Shown: positions 29,806 to 43,182, counted from the stretch's first letter. The stretch: DNA of 64,000 nucleotides from Prorocentrum cordatum (GCA_963575745.1 CAUYUJ010000159.1:543152-607151), one strand, 5' to 3'. The notes: a model not told the origin generated them from the letters alone. Made by a program: numbers and translations.

Positions 29806-30041
29806 TGATAGGCCCAGGGCCCAGCGAGGGCCGCTAGAGGCCGAACTTAGCGAAAGAACTCCCGCGCGCCCTCGGAGGCCGCCGCGCGCGGTGGCCTCCG
29901 CGCCACGCCGGCGGCGGCCGGGGCCGCCGCGCGGGCGGCGGCGGCCTCGGGCCTCGGCGGGGCTGCCGCGCCGCGGGGGGCCTCTGCGAGGGCGGGGGGC
30001 CTTTGCCGGCGCCGTCGCCGTCGCGCCCGCCCGCCGTCGTC

Positions 30042-30073
30042 GCGCTCGCTCGCTCGCTCGCTCGCTCGCTCGC
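30042..30073. repeat. (CGCT)n microsatellite
   Basis: Eight CGCT/GCTC tetranucleotides at the junction of a GC-rich block (29806-30041) and the triplet tract. Confidence 0.95.
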
Positions 30074-31340
<1,267 letters not shown>

Positions 31341-31800
31341 CTCCGCCACCTCTCCTCGAGGGGCCTCGGTGGGCTTGCGTGTTCAGCTACAGGAGTAGGC
31401 ATCGTGTGGATTCTTGGGTAAACTCTGTGGACGTTGTGGTGCACCAGTGGAGCTCGGCGTGCTGCTAGGAACGCCCCAAACCTCAGGTGCTCAAAAAGGG
31501 TCTACGTCGGCTAGACCGTGGGTTGGGGCTACGTCTCCTGCCGACATGGCATGGTGAATGTTGGAAGGGATTTCTCGAGTCGGCACAAAAGTGGAGACCG
31601 ACTCCGACATCTGTTGGAACATAGTCCGCCCAAACCCCGCGCTGATCACGGGGCTGGCCGAAGACGGAGTGAGACGTGAGTCGAATAGGCAAGCCTTCTG
31701 TGCGGACGTGTCCCTGGCTCCTGCCGCTTGTTTGGCACAGCCTTGCCTCTTTGTTGCTCCATGGTACTCCGGTCCACTTGTCGCTGCACCAGCAGTGGGC
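31341..31800. other. no gene supported
   Basis: Unique mixed sequence with no recognisable product. Confidence 0.4.
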
Positions 31801-31935
31801 CCTCAGTCCCCCCACGGCACCCAAGATGCTTCAAGAGGACCCTGTGGCCGCCAAGAGGCCCCGAAGACTCCCCAACAGACCTACAAGAAACTCCACAAGG
31901 ACATCCGAAGAGATTCCGAGAAGCAGTCAAGAGAC
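31801..31935. repeat. AAGAGGCCCC-type 12-bp minisatellite, degenerate
   Basis: Units such as CCAAGATG, CAAGAGGACCC, CCAAGAGGCCCC and CCGAAGACTCCCC. Same family as 34820, 41946, 47985 (inverted) and 53570. Confidence 0.7.
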
Positions 31936-32109
31936 CTCCGGTTCTTCTGTTCGTCCTCCGCCTCTTCCTCTTCCTCATCCGCCGATTCCCTCCTCCCTCC
32001 TCCCTTCTCCCTCCCTCCTGCCCCTCCCCCTCCTCCCCCATGCCTTTTCCTTATGCATGAGTCCTCCTTGTCGCAACCCGAGTACAGTCGGGCGGGTCCG
32101 ATGTTTCGC

Positions 32110-32470
32110 AGATTTCCTCACCATTATATTCCTGAAACTCAAACTTTGCAGCAGCTTTACGGGTGGAGGGCACGTCGCTTTCAAAATGTGGCTCTCGCCC
32201 TCGCGCCGTGCACATCCGTTGTAAACATGGACTGAGGCAAGTCGTTTTCAAAATGTGGTTCTTGCGCCGCGCACATTCGTCAGAAAACTTTGCAACACTT
32301 TCACGGCTGGAGAGCGGGTCGCTTTTAACGTGTGGCTCTCGCCCCAGCGCCGCACACATTCGTCAGAACAGATTGCAAGGGCTTCATGCATGGAGGCGGT
32401 TCCTTTTTAACACGTGACTTTCGCATTGGCGTCGCGCGCATGCGTCTTACACATGCGCAATGGTTTCACG
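32110..32470. repeat. degenerate tandem repeat, four copies of about 70-85 bp
   Basis: GTGGCTCTCGCC...GCGCCG...CACAT recurs near 32188, 32256, 32333 and 32416, alternating with GGCTGGAG(A/G)GC...TCGCTTT. Confidence 0.75.
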
Positions 32471-33975
32471 GCTTATCATGGTTAACGTCCCAGACATGGT
32501 GTAGGCACGATGTCGGACTGTCAGGGCGCAACTGTTGCGTTGATATCAGCTTTCTGGCACGGTTCAAGATTGACAAGACGCAACAATAATGCTGATTCGC
32601 AGCGTTGGAGTCCCAAGATGTTCTGGCGCGGTTCAGGATCTCCAAGCGGTTGTCTTACAACGAGGCACTTCCTTCAGCGAAGATGAACCCTTGCAGGGGC
32701 TTCTGAAAAGGGAGCTTGGAGGGAGGGTCTGTTGCGATACATCGTTGATGAGTCTTGGGATTACACTGGCGGTCCTCCTCCTCCTCCTCCTGATTCTTGA
32801 TGGCTGAAGGGATCCACGATCGCAATCATCCCAGCCTTGCTCCGCAAAGCTGGTGTGTAAAGTAGCGCCGCAAGCCGGAAGGGGGGGCGACCCCAGGAGG
32901 CGAGGGATAACGAGGAAGGGAACGGCACGGGAGGACACCAACAGAGGAGGAAGAGGGGGAGGCAAGGAGGAGACGGCACAGGACACCAGCGAACGAGGAG
33001 GAGGTGGAGGAGGAGGAGGAGAAGGAGGAGGGGGAGAACCCCAGCAATCTGATGATCTCCCTAGCGCACCCTCCCCCAATTGGCGGGCAAAACGAGGTGA
33101 AGGCGCCCACGGACTGGAGCCTCTGTGGCGGCATACATGGGGAGGAGGGAGCGCTGGTGGGGTCGTCGGGGAGCTGGGGCTCGTCGCGTATGCAGGCTGC
33201 GGCTGCGACGTCTGCTCTTCCGCCTCCATCGCACAATTCCCCCAACAAAAAGCTATCGATGCAGGTGCCCTAGGTGCGAGCCTGCTGCGAACATAACTAA
33301 AGTAGAAGCCAAATACGGCAACTCTTGGGCTGCTACCCAAAGCTTGTGCGGTTCACCAAAAACCTCCTCGGCCACTGACCATCAATGCTTTTCGATACTC
33401 CTATCGGGTTTAGCACAAACCACATCTGGCCACTGACGGCATGCCTGAAACTTCGCACTGTCGGTCAACCAGACTTGCAGTGGTCCACTCGCGCAACCTC
33501 CTAAGCCACGATCGAATGGGTGTCACCGCCACCACCACCCGTAAGCCCTCACCGAGGGATATCGCGAAGGGACCATGTGTTACGATGCCCCTTACCCGCA
33601 CCGAGGGCAGTCGTCTGGAACGGGTCCCTCAGCGAAAGTGAAACTGAACCTGAACTCAGAGAAAACGCCAGAAAGTATCTGGTACTTAAATGTGAAGGGC
33701 TGCACTGGGTGCGAACAGTGTGGGATTCATGAGGTGCTCTGGTGGCACGTTTGCTGTGCGGTCCTGCTCTGAGCTGCTGCCGCACGCAAGTCCGAGACAC
33801 CATCCAACCTCTCGCCCACCCATCAAAACCAATCCGATCCCTGACCCGAGGCTGATGGCAGAAGGAACTGGCCTCCCACGCACGCAAAACAGCTGAGAGA
33901 TGCCGACTCCATGGTCTGTCTGGGTGGCCGCGTGCCTCAAGGACCGACCACCACCACGCAACAGGAACATGAAGG
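32471..33975. other. unique region, no gene supported
   Basis: It includes purine-rich GAGG blocks (32935-33050) and otherwise mixed sequence. Frames up to about 235 codons on the minus strand (32633-33340) are Pro/Ser-rich and motif-free. Confidence 0.4.
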
Positions 33976-34075
33976 CGGCGGAGGAGGAGGAGGCGGAGGA
34001 GGAGGAGGAGGGGGGAAACGAGGAGGGGAACGAGGGGAACGAGGAGGAGGAGGAGGAGGAAGAGTGGACCCAGGA
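33976..34075. repeat. (GGA)n microsatellite
   Basis: GGAGGAGG with GAACGA interruptions. Confidence 0.9.
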
Positions 34076-34498
34076 GCGGCGCTGCACTCAGCCGCTCTTC
34101 GTCTCGGCCGCAGCTGCGCTGGAACATTTATCACCACAGCAGCGTGCTCGGTCCGCGCCATGCTGCAAAAGGAAGAAACAGAGCGACCGCAATGAATGTC
34201 ACCTCCTCCAACCCCAGACCCTACATCCTACATACTGCTCCCCCTCAACCCATCCACCCTCAAACTGCATCCACTGGATCATCGTAACCCTCTGAACCGT
34301 CTGCAAAGGTCGAAATGGTCGAAGGGCTCTCCTACGCACTGGGGAACATACTTATGAAATCGCGATCTTCTGTTCTCCTAAGCAATAGAGGAAATCATGC
34401 TGGTATCATGCATCGGCGATCATCGGTGCTCTCCAAGGCATTGGCAGACATCATGCTGACATTTGAGTCTTTAGGGGCGCCTACGACCCCATGGGGAG
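34076..34498. other. no gene supported
   Basis: Unique sequence between two triplet repeats, no motif. Confidence 0.4.
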
Positions 34499-34545
34499 CT
34501 CCTCCTCCTCCTCCTCCTCCTCCTCCTCCTCCACCTCCTCCGGTT
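34499..34545. repeat. (TCC)n microsatellite
   Basis: About 14 TCC triplets. Confidence 0.95.
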
Positions 34546-34819
34546 CCTCCTCTATCATCCCCTGCTTTAGGTATGACGGCTTCCCAGCCTTTACTCCATT
34601 GAGTGCTCCCCCACATGTCTGATCAGGGCAACTTGCCTGGGCGTCGTTTCTGGATGGGCTGGTCGGGCTACGCAAAGCGTCTAGACTACTGCGTCCTTAA
34701 GCGTGAATCGTTGAATGTTGAAGGCCCCAGACTCCAAATTGTAAGATCTCATCGTGTGCCGCGCGTTGTCGCGTGCCCTTTGAAGACTCTCGCAAGACTC
34801 CGAATACCAGCGGGCGTCA

Positions 34820-34990
34820 AGACGGGCGAAGAGAGCCCCATGAGGCTCCCATGACGGTCCAAGAGGGTCCCAAGACGGCCAAGACTGCCCCGAGCCGGAG
34901 ACGCCCAAGATTGCCTCAAGACGTCGACAGAGGCCCTGAACACGCCACACGCGGGCTCCGAGAGCCCCCTCCGAGACAGCCTCCAAAGAC
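34820..34990. repeat. AAGA-GG/C-CCC 12-bp minisatellite, degenerate
   Basis: CAAGACGG, CGAAGAGAGCCCC, CCAAGAGGGTCCC and CAAGACGGCC spaced 11-13 bp. Confidence 0.65.
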
Positions 34991-35174
34991 AAACATCGAT
35001 GATTTCGCATAAATTGTTGACTGAATTGTGGCTCTCGCCTTTTGAGGCTTCCGACGCTGCACGACGGCACAACTGACCTTCTTGAAAACGTGTCGTTTCA
35101 AATCGATTGGGTTATCCTTCAAGCTGATCGGTTCCCGACTGGCGAACACAGTCTGGTGCACCACGAGAGAAGGT

Positions 35175-35395
35175 CCACTCACTCCCTTCTCCCTCCTTCC
35201 CTCCCTCCTCCTCTTCCACCTCCTTCTCCCTGACTCACACTCAGTCCTCCTCCTCTTCCTCCTCCCCCTCCTCCTCCTCCTCCTCCTCCTCCTCCCACCA
35301 CCACCACCACCACCACCACCTTCCTCCTCCCCGCTCCTCCTCCTCCCCTCCTCCTCCCACCACCCCCACCACCACCCCACCACCACCACACCACC

Positions 35396-35487
<92 letters not shown>

Positions 35488-35513
35488 CACTACTAGTACC
35501 ACTACTACTACTG

Positions 35514-35544
<31 letters not shown>

Positions 35545-35613
35545 CGACTATCACAGATACAACTGCTACTTTTACTACAAGGCCTACGAGCAATACCACT
35601 ACTACTCCGACTA

Positions 35614-35658
<45 letters not shown>

Positions 35659-35666
35659 CTACAACA

Positions 35667-35707
<41 letters not shown>

Positions 35708-35790
35708 GACTACTACGACTACTACGACTACTACGACGACTACGACTACGACGACTACTACTACTACTACTACTACTGCTGCTGCTACTG

Positions 35791-35852
<62 letters not shown>

Positions 35853-35900
35853 GCTACTACTACACCTACTTCTACTACTGCTCTGCCTCCCTCCTCCTCG
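35175..35900. repeat. compound triplet tract: TCC, CAC, (ACT)n
   Basis: CTC/TCC to about 35345, CAC to 35395, then (TAC/ACT)n to about 35885 with ACG and CTG variants. Thr, Val, Ser and Leu runs in open frames are repeat translations. Confidence 0.97.
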
Positions 35901-36364
35901 CTTCTCCTGCCTCCATTCCTGCCTCCCTCCCTGCGTCCCTGCCCTCTCATGCCCACCACTGCACGCTCGTGCTCTCCCCTGCTCCCCCCACGGCCCCGCC
36001 TCCCTGCGGCTCGCCGCCGCGGGCGCCGAGGCCTTCGGCCCCGGCCCCCCGCGGCGCCTGGGGGGAAAGCTTCGGGGGCAGAGGCTGGGCGGAAGGGTTG
36101 GGCGTCGCTTGACTAGTGGGGGGGCGAAAATAAATGGAGGGGGGGAGAAAGGTGTACTCTTCGGTCCCGAAAGGCCCCCTTTTGGGTCTGAGAGGGCCCC
36201 TTTCGGGGCCCTGAAGGGATCCTGTTCTGCAGTCCTCGCTGCCTCCCTTTGCATTGGCCCCCCACTACACGACGCCCACAGAGGCGAGGCAAACCTGAGC
36301 CGGATCGAATCGCGAAACCAGATCCTGGACATGATCGCATCGTGGAAAAATCAGGGCGGAACAT
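35901..36364. other. no gene supported
   Basis: C-rich flank of the ACT tract, a GC-rich block at 35980-36080, then unique sequence. Confidence 0.4.
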
Positions 36365-36510
36365 TTTCCGCAGTGTTCGGCCTCTGGGGGGCCCTCTCCG
36401 GTCCCTGGGACAGTCAAAAAACTACTCGCGATCAAAAACCGTCCCCCGGGAAAGGGTCGGGACTTCCGGGGACACCGTATTGAAAAATCCGGACATCGCA
36501 TGTCTGGGAA
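36365..36510. repeat. dispersed hairpin family G, longest copy
   Basis: CTCTGGGGGGCCCTC...GGTCCCTGGGA, then GTCAAAAAACTACTCGCG, AAAAACCGTCCC, GGGAAAGGGTCG, TATTGAAAAATC and CATCGCATGTCTGGG. Other copies keep the same order of blocks. Confidence 0.75.
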
Positions 36511-36719
36511 GGAATCGTGCCGAATCGGAATCGGATCGCCGAACCCCAGACCTCCGGCTGGCCCCAGTCAGTGCAGGTGGATCAAGTCAAGTCGAATGGC
36601 ATTGAAATCGTGGCCCCAGCCCACGAATCGAATCGCATCGAGTCGCATCGTGGGCGGCCCTGCAAGGCGGGGCCCCTTCTTTCCCAGACCACTCGCGCCG
36701 TGACAAAAATCACGAGGAG

Positions 36720-36835
36720 AGGTGTGTTCTTGCCGTTTTCGGCCCACGGGGGGCCCTCACCGACCGAGCTCCGGGACCGCCAACAAAACTGCCTGGAATG
36801 GAGGACCCGGCCTGGGGGAAGGGGCCCAGACCTCT
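36720..36835. repeat. dispersed hairpin family G, divergent copy
   Basis: GTTTTCGGCCCACGGGGGGC, CCAACAAAACTGCC and GGGGGAAGGGGCCC parallel the blocks at 36365 and 25846. Confidence 0.6.
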
Positions 36836-37403
36836 GGGGGGGGGGGCAGACGCTGCGAACAAACCACGATGCTGGAGTTCCTGGCTTCTTCCCCTCCCCT
36901 CCCGCCGGCACCTCTCGCACTCCTCGTCGTCACCTCGTCCCCCCTCCCGACCGTCCCCCACACGAACCATGCCATCTCGTCCGGGCGGCGAGTCACGGAG
37001 CGACGAAGCGTTTGCCTATCCCCTGCCCGTTGCGTGTGCTCCGCACCTGGGTGCGCGGCTCCTCCTCCCCCCCCCCCTCTCGGAGGCCGGGGGAGATCGC
37101 TCGTCTCGGGAGAGCACCGCTACACCGCCTGGATTCCATGATTCGTCCATGACTCCTCGGCAGGGCGGGCCGTCGGAGCGAGCCACAGTGGCGCCAGAGG
37201 GCCAGCAGCGGGACACGGAGAGCCTCTGCTCGACCGCAGCTCGGCCCCCAGGGCGGGGCCTTCACGCCCCTCCTCCCCTCGGGGGCTGGAATCTGGAAGG
37301 TGAGACGTGAGGATGGGGAGGATCACGCAGGCCAACACATCACGAGCTGACCGTCCGGCAACCGCGCGAGATCTGCGCATTCCCCTCCCCTGTCCGGCGG
37401 CCA
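36836..37403. other. no gene supported
   Basis: GC-rich; frames up to 211 codons crossing 36517-37152 have no motif and overlap repeat family G. Confidence 0.35.
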
Positions 37404-37566
37404 GCCCGGGGAGGAAGCAAGAGGAGGCAGGCCTTCTCAGAAGGCTCGGAAGTCCCCTGGCTTTCTGAAGTGTCCTGAGCCTTCCCCGACGGCACCGAAC
37501 ACCTCTCAGAAGGCCCGAGGCTTTCTGAGAAGCCCAGCCGACTTTTGAGAAGGCCTTCTCCTTCTC
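37404..37566. repeat. dispersed repeat K, copy 1
   Basis: About 163 bp matching 39224-39388 in the same orientation. Rich in CTTCTGAGAAGG-type palindromes (AGCCCGGG...GCCTTCTC...TCTCAGAAGG...GAGAAGGCCTTCTC). Confidence 0.88.
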
Positions 37567-38149
37567 TGGGGGGCGCGCAAAATGGATTTGCGAAACATGG
37601 ATTTGGCGCGCGGTCAATCCATGGATCGGGGGGGAGGGGTGCCCTCCCCAAAATGCGGCCGGTGCCGCCTCGCTCGGCGGCGGCAATCCGTGACTTTCTA
37701 TGGAAACGGGGGGCCCGCTGCCAATCCACGACCCCGTTATCCATGTTTGCGATCGCCTGATTCTCGGTCGCCGCCGATCCTCCCCTGTCCTCTGCCACTG
37801 CCCCCCCGCCACCGCTCACTCGCCCGTGCACTCGCCCAGTCGCGCGCAGCGAGGCGCCGCCCCGTCGCGAAGCGAACAAACAAAAACCCGGGTCGCGGAG
37901 CGAGACCCCCCGGCCGATCTGCGGCGCGCAGCTGCGCCACCACCGCGCGTCCCACTCCGCGCCCCTCCCTCGGGCGCACGCGAACGTGGGTTACGGATCC
38001 GTGGATCTGGCGTGGGCGCCAAATCCACGGCTTGGGGAAGGCACACGTCGGCCAGTAAGAAGTACACAAACAACATAGAGCAGGGAGGCGGAGAAAGAAG
38101 ATTGGGCCTAGGCGCTCACAGAGAACAACAGCACACAGCAAAAGCAGAT
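37567..38149. other. no gene supported; short TGGATTTG/ATCCA repeats
   Basis: AATGGATTTGCG, CATGGATTTGGC, CAATCCATGGATCG and later TCCGTGGATCTGGCG and AAATCCACGG (37990-38035) form scattered inverted matches. No gene. Confidence 0.45.
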
Positions 38150-38232
38150 CGATTCTTGAAGTAGGAAGGCGCTTGAAATAGACTGGGATCTGGAAATCCA
38201 AACATACCTACTCTCAATGACCGCCGTGTACC
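38150..38232. repeat. dispersed repeat L, copy 1
   Basis: TGAAGTAGGAAGGCG, AATAGACTGG, TACCTACTCTCAATGACCG correspond to 43103-43182 (and partly 43026). Confidence 0.75.
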
Positions 38233-38838
38233 CGATCTGGCGGTGGAGCGCGCCGATCTCGTATGGAAAGGGCCCGTCGCCATCCACGGGCCTTGATCCA
38301 TGTCTGCGTTTCCTCGACCAGCGCGGGGCTCCTCTCACACTCTGGATACTCCCAAGATTGGTGATATTTCTCATTGTGCCGCGTCAAATTCTGGGCTTCT
38401 CGTAGCAGCTCGTGATTGCGATTCCGGCTTCTCTGACGCACTGCGTTCGGGAACACATTCAAGGGACGTGTGATAGGGATTAATCCAGATGCTAACCTAC
38501 CGCATGGTAGATGTAGGCTGCCGATCCTTCGGCATGCGTGAGACGCTTTTCCGTTTGAGTCGTCGTCTTCGTCGTAGGTCCCAAGGGAACTGAGGAACAA
38601 AAAACAAGAAAGTCGGCGTCCTGTGTCAGAATGCCGCCCCCCCCCGGGGTCCCGGCAAGTGGGTGAGTTGGTCCCGGGTTAGATCCCCCCCCCGCGCGGG
38701 GTCCCGCCAGCGGGACCTGGGGGGTTGGGTGGTGGTGGTCCCGTGTCAGGATACCGCCCCCCCCCCCCGGGGTAGGGTAGTGCCGGCGGATCCTAGGGGG
38801 GTCGCCAGCGGGGGTCCTGAAGGTCCCGCCTCCCCGAT
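38233..38838. other. no gene supported; GGTCCCG/C-run repeats at its end
   Basis: Bases 38630-38830 contain CCCCCCGGGGTCCCGGC and GGTCCCGCCAGCGGGACC repeats, also seen at 60030-60090. The remainder is unique. Confidence 0.45.
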
Positions 38839-38983
38839 GGGGTCGGAGTAGATGGGGTCGCAGCATCGCGCCGCATCGACGATACATCGGCGACGTCGGC
38901 GTGGAGAACATCGGACCCCGCATCGAGCCGCATCGCCGATGCATCGGCGATGCGGCGCAGTCCTCTGACCCATCTACTCTGAT
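38839..38983. repeat. palindromic MITE-like element, copy 2
   Basis: It begins GGGGTCGGAGTAGATGGGGT, identical to the 25467 terminus, and ends GACCCATCTACTCTGATC (imperfect inverted end). The interior shares GTCGGCGTGGAGAACAT-like and GCATCGAGCCGCATCGCCG blocks. Confidence 0.85.
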
Positions 38984-39043
38984 CACATCTTTCGGTGGCA
39001 ACTCATGAGCCTCCTGTATCATCTTGTTGGCTCTAGTGAATGG

Positions 39044-39102
39044 ACGCTAATCGATGCTAATCGACGCTAAAGCGACGCCACTCGATGCCAATCGATACAA
39101 GC
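39044..39102. repeat. short AATCGATGCT/CGACGCT tandem repeat
   Basis: CTAATCGATG, CTAATCGACG, CTAAAGCGACG, CCACTCGATG and CCAATCGATA at about 11-bp spacing. Confidence 0.75.
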
Positions 39103-39223
39103 GCTATCGCATCGACTACCAGACGCAAAACCGGCGCTCTGGAGACGGAATTGCGAGGGTATGTAATCATCCAATGATTCGCTACCAAATCATCTGGGGA
39201 GGCCTCGGAAAAATCGGCGATGA

Positions 39224-39388
39224 GCCCGGGGGGGAAGCGAGAAGGGCGGGCCGTCTCAGAAGGCTCGGAAATCCCCCGGCCTTCTGAGATAAGTCCCGAG
39301 ACTTCCTCGTGGACGCAGAACACCTGTCGGAAGGCCAAGAAGGGCTTCTGAGAAGCCCCGCCGCCTTCTGAGAAGGCCTTCTCTTTCT
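39224..39388. repeat. dispersed repeat K, copy 2
   Basis: See 37404-37566; blocks GTCTCAGAAGGCTCGGAA, CCTTCTGAGA, GGCTTCTGAGAAGCCC and GAGAAGGCCTTCTC are shared. Confidence 0.88.
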
Positions 39389-39428
39389 CACTTCAGCCCC
39401 CTCGCTCGCCGCGGAAAATAGAAAGAGA

Positions 39429-39461
39429 TGATGAAGAAGAAGAAGAAGAAGAAGAAGAAGA
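39429..39461. repeat. (GAA)n microsatellite
   Basis: About 11 GAA triplets. Confidence 0.93.
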
Positions 39462-39818
39462 TGAACCAGAATAAGAACCCCCCCTCCCTGGCGCGCGGAG
39501 CGCGCCCGGGGCGCCGCTGGAGGCGCCGCCGGGGGGCCCCAGCGCGGATCCAAGAAATCCGCGCGGAGCAAAAGTTGATGTTTGTGGCGTGGCGTTTTTT
39601 TTTTCTTCGAGATCAAAAGACACCTCACAAACTCCTCGCCACCCTCGTCCCCCGTCTTCCTGCTCCAGCCCGCGGCGACGGCGATCCCCCCCCCCCTTGG
39701 ACCTGCCCCCCGGGCTCTTTCGCCCCGCCCCCCGGGGGCGGAAGATCGGCCTAGCGAGGGCCACGGGGAGCCCCTGAGGAGGCCCAAGGAACGGTGACGA
39801 AGGTCAACATTCCACACT

Positions 39819-39820
<2 letters not shown>
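39462..39820. other. no gene supported
   Basis: GC-rich with a T-run at 39595-39604 and C-runs. Nothing recognised. Confidence 0.4.
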
Positions 39821-39821
<1 letters not shown>

Positions 39822-39896
<75 letters not shown>

Positions 39897-39930
39897 TGGC
39901 GGCGGCAACAACGACGACGACGGCGACGTT
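39822..39930. repeat. (GAC)n/(GGC)n microsatellite
   Basis: Pure GAC then GGC triplets. Confidence 0.95.
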
Positions 39931-40379
39931 CGTTGTTCGTTCGAGACTCTGATTGCCCCGAGGTTTGTGGAAACCCGCACGCAGGCATGGCGTGATAGCA
40001 CATATCGGGAGTCAGAAGTTGAAGTCGTCGATTCAGCCAACAACTCTAAAATCTGCCCACCGCTCCTTGGCCAAAGCCAGGTTATGCTGGTCGTTGCCCG
40101 AGATTTTAGAACATTAGTTCTGGCATCGCCGGATATGAAACACTTCCCACGGCACTGCTGGCCACATGGTTTTTCGCGGCTGCCGCACATATGCAACGCC
40201 CAGAATCGCGAAACCTGGCACGACACCAACGAGGACGAGAGCACGACGAAGACGACGGCAACGGCGGTGGCGACGCCCTGGACCTCAAAACCCGTCAAGA
40301 CGGGCGCCTGGACCCCTCTCTGGGCGCATCCTGGCCAGTGCCTCGGGCTGCATCCAGCCACAGCAACGCGAAGCCTCAA
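39931..40379. other. no gene supported
   Basis: The frame at 39967-40410 is of mixed composition (ARDFRTLVLASPDMKHFPRHC) but has no motif and ends in the GAC-rich tract. I would not call it. Confidence 0.3.
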
Positions 40380-40785
40380 GAAGCGCCCCCAAAAACACCC
40401 GACACGATGACGACGACGGCAGCGGCGACCGCGGCGACGACGACGACGACGGGCGCCAGCCTGCACCGCCGCGCGAGGGCGGCGCGCGCCCCGCGCAGGC
40501 GGGCCTCCGCCTCTGCGCGCGCGCGCGGCTGCCGCGCGAGGGCGGCGACCACGGCAGCGGCGGCGGCGACGACGGCTGCAACAGCAACGGCGACGATTTC
40601 ACCGGCGACGGCGGCGGCGGCGAGGCTCACGGAGGCATTCGGGCGCTTCCATTTCTTTCTCATAGGTTTCAGGAGTGTCTATCGAACGACGAGGACGACG
40701 ACGACAATACGAGACGAGACGAGACGAGACGAGACGAGAGGAGACGAGGCAAAGACGACGGCGACGGCGGCGGCGACGGCGAAAA
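40380..40785. repeat. degenerate GAC/GGC tract with a (GAGAC)n segment
   Basis: GACGACGACG near 40407-40455, GGCGGCGAC near 40550-40625, and GAGACGAGAC pentamers at about 40710-40738. Confidence 0.85.
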
Positions 40786-41294
40786 GAGGAATAATCCTAC
40801 TCCTTACGAACTTTCGTCCATTGTGGGCCTCCTGCGGGCGGGATGGTCGCCACCGCCTGAGCCACCTCGGGATATGCTCAAGCCGCGCCCTAGGCAGGGA
40901 GAGGTATGGGGCCAGATTTTGAAGACGACAACCGTACGACGGCGACACCAGCGACGCCCGCGAAGTTACAGGCAACGACGGGAGGGTGACCACGGCGGCG
41001 AAGGCGGCGAAGAGGACGACGGCACAGCGGCGTCGGTTTCCGATGCCGCTGCCTCCTCCATAGGAGGCGCCTTCTGCGAAGTCTCCGTCCGATTAAGTCA
41101 CTGAGCCAGATTAAGCCGGAGGTTAAGCTTCCAACCGAACTAAAAGAGAATAGGCCGGCAGGATTGAGCAGGATTGTGACGGATTGAGCTGGTTATCGAC
41201 CACGGATATACCAGCGCCGATGCTGAATTTAACCTCCCAGGGTTTGCATCTGAACTCTCCCTTTTTGATCGAGCCGCTCAGGTCATGGTAATGA
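40786..41294. other. no gene supported
   Basis: Unique; shifts from GC-rich to a lower GC level after about 41100. Confidence 0.4.
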
Positions 41295-41445
41295 TGGGAT
41301 CTGGGATTTAGAAAAATGGCCTCGGATTTAGAAAATCCGTTTCTGAATTTAGTAGACCGGTTCTGCGTTTACCAAATGATGTTTTGTCGTGTTTTGATTA
41401 AGCGGTGCAATTTGATAAATCCACTTCTCGCTTTAGAAAACCATC
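41295..41445. repeat. degenerate (GATTTAGAAAA) repeats in a lower-GC island
   Basis: GGATTTAGAAAAATGG, GGATTTAGAAAATCC, TGAATTTAGTAGACC, GCTTTAGAAAACC at roughly 25-30-bp intervals. Clearly less GC-rich than its surroundings. Confidence 0.55.
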
Positions 41446-41945
41446 GCTTTCTCAACACATTGCTTTAAGAATGCGCGTTCATTCATTACCATGACCTACA
41501 TTAGCCGGTGACTTTGTTCCTCTTCGAATCTCCTCTGGTTAGACCTTCCCGATCAGGTCGTGGAATGAACGCAGAACCATTCGTGAAGAACCAAGGCTCT
41601 CACACGCTGGCGGCGTCGGCGACGGCTCCGGAGGAGGGTGGACGGAGGAGGGACGGAGAGGAGGGGAGAAGGGAAAGGGGAGAGATTCAGGAGGGAGGCG
41701 AGAGGAGGAGGGAATGGGGAGGAGGAACTGCAGATAGTTCCAGGGCGTTCGGGAACACATTCAGGGTCTTCCGGAGCAACCGCTTCTGGAATTCGCCGGC
41801 CCAACGGGCCAGAGGCGTGCTAAGATCTCCGGTAACTGCTTTACAGTAACTTTACGTCGCGCGCGCGGGGCGGCCCCTGGGGGTCCCCGGACGAAAAGTA
41901 CCCCGGGCAGATCCCGGTCGACTCGGGTCAGAGATGGCTTTCCTC
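41446..41945. other. no gene supported
   Basis: It contains a purine-rich block (GGAGGAGGGACGG, 41630-41730) and otherwise unique sequence. Confidence 0.4.
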
Positions 41946-42640
41946 CTGGGCGCCGCCCTCGAGGCCGTCCAGAAAGCCCCAAGAAAGGCCAAGAGGCCGC
42001 CAAGAGCCCCTCAAGATGATACAAGAGAGCTCCGAGATGCCACAAGATCGCTACAAGACGCCCAAGATGGCCCCAACGGCCCAAGAGGCCTCCAAGAGCA
42101 CTCGCAAAAGAGCCCCAAGAGGCAAGAATCATTGCTTCTCCTCAGGTTTTGGAGAAATTTTGGCGTTTCCACCTTTTCGGCTTCCCGACACCCCAGGACG
42201 GCCCAAGAGGCCCCCAAGACGGCCCCATGAGGGCCCAAGAGGTCCCCTAGAGGGCCCCAAGACGGCCCAAGAGGGCTCCAAGACGGCCCAAGAGGGCTCC
42301 AAGACGGCCCAAGAAGGCCCCAAGAACGCCCCAACAGAGATCCCAGGGGGGGAACACGAAATAACATTTCGAGCCCTCGGCCCTAAGAAGCCCCAGGAGT
42401 CCCCAAGAGGCCCCGAAGAGACCCCAAGAGGCCCCGAACAGGCCCTCAGGAGGCCCCCAAGAGGCCCCCAAGCGGCCCCAGGAGGCCCCCCAAGTGCCCC
42501 CCCGAGCACGCAAGCAAGTGCAAACGACCCGACGCGTTTAAGAGTCCCCACGAGGCCACCAAGAGGCCTCCCGAAAGAGTACCCATAGGCAAAACGCTTC
42601 CAGACGGCCCGCGACGCGTTCAAGACTCCCCCAGCGGCCA
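41946..42640. repeat. CCAAGAGGCCCC 12-bp minisatellite, main array
   Basis: Dozens of degenerate units (CCAAGACGGCC, CAAGAGGGCTCC, CCCAAGAGGCCC), most regular at 42195-42335 and 42395-42500, with a unique insertion at about 42127-42180. Pro/Lys/Arg-rich open frames here are repeat translations. Confidence 0.9.
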
Positions 42641-43102
42641 CCAAGAAGCCTCACATGCCGAACGCAAAGCCTGATAAAAATAGCCGCCGCCCCTGCAGCT
42701 CCGCACCGCGAAAATCGGTCAGTCGACAACGGCGCGCAATATGGGCCGGCGGAATGAGCGAAGCGATTCAATAATCAGAAACGCTCCATAGATCCGCGAG
42801 GAAATTCTCGGGTCGGAATTGGGACACCTGGCCCCACATCCCTGACGGCGCACATGGCGCCACCCATGGCTCGCTCCCAGCGCTCCAAAAAACTCCAAAA
42901 GGGGTGCGGGTCGAGGAGTTCCGCGCCAAGTCCGCTCGGACTTCCGAGATATTGTGTTCGTGTGTACTCTCATTCCCCGAGCAGTGCTTCCACTTACCCA
43001 TCGGCCGGAAGAAGTAGATAGAAACATGAAGTAGGAAGGCGTTGGAAGTAGACTGGGTCTCCGCCCACCCCCTGAAGAGGATGGAAGAGGGGAAGCCCCT
43101 CG
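42641..43102. other. no gene supported
   Basis: Unique, apart from a partial copy of repeat L at 43020-43060. Confidence 0.4.
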
Positions 43103-43182
43103 ATCCTTGAGGTAGGAAGACGTTGAAAGTAGACTGGAACCTTGGACTCCAGAAAATACATACTTTCAACGACCGATGGGTA
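43103..43182. repeat. dispersed repeat L, copy 2
   Basis: TTGAGGTAGGAAGACG, AAGTAGACTGGAACC and CATACTTTCAACGACCG align with 38150-38232. Confidence 0.75.
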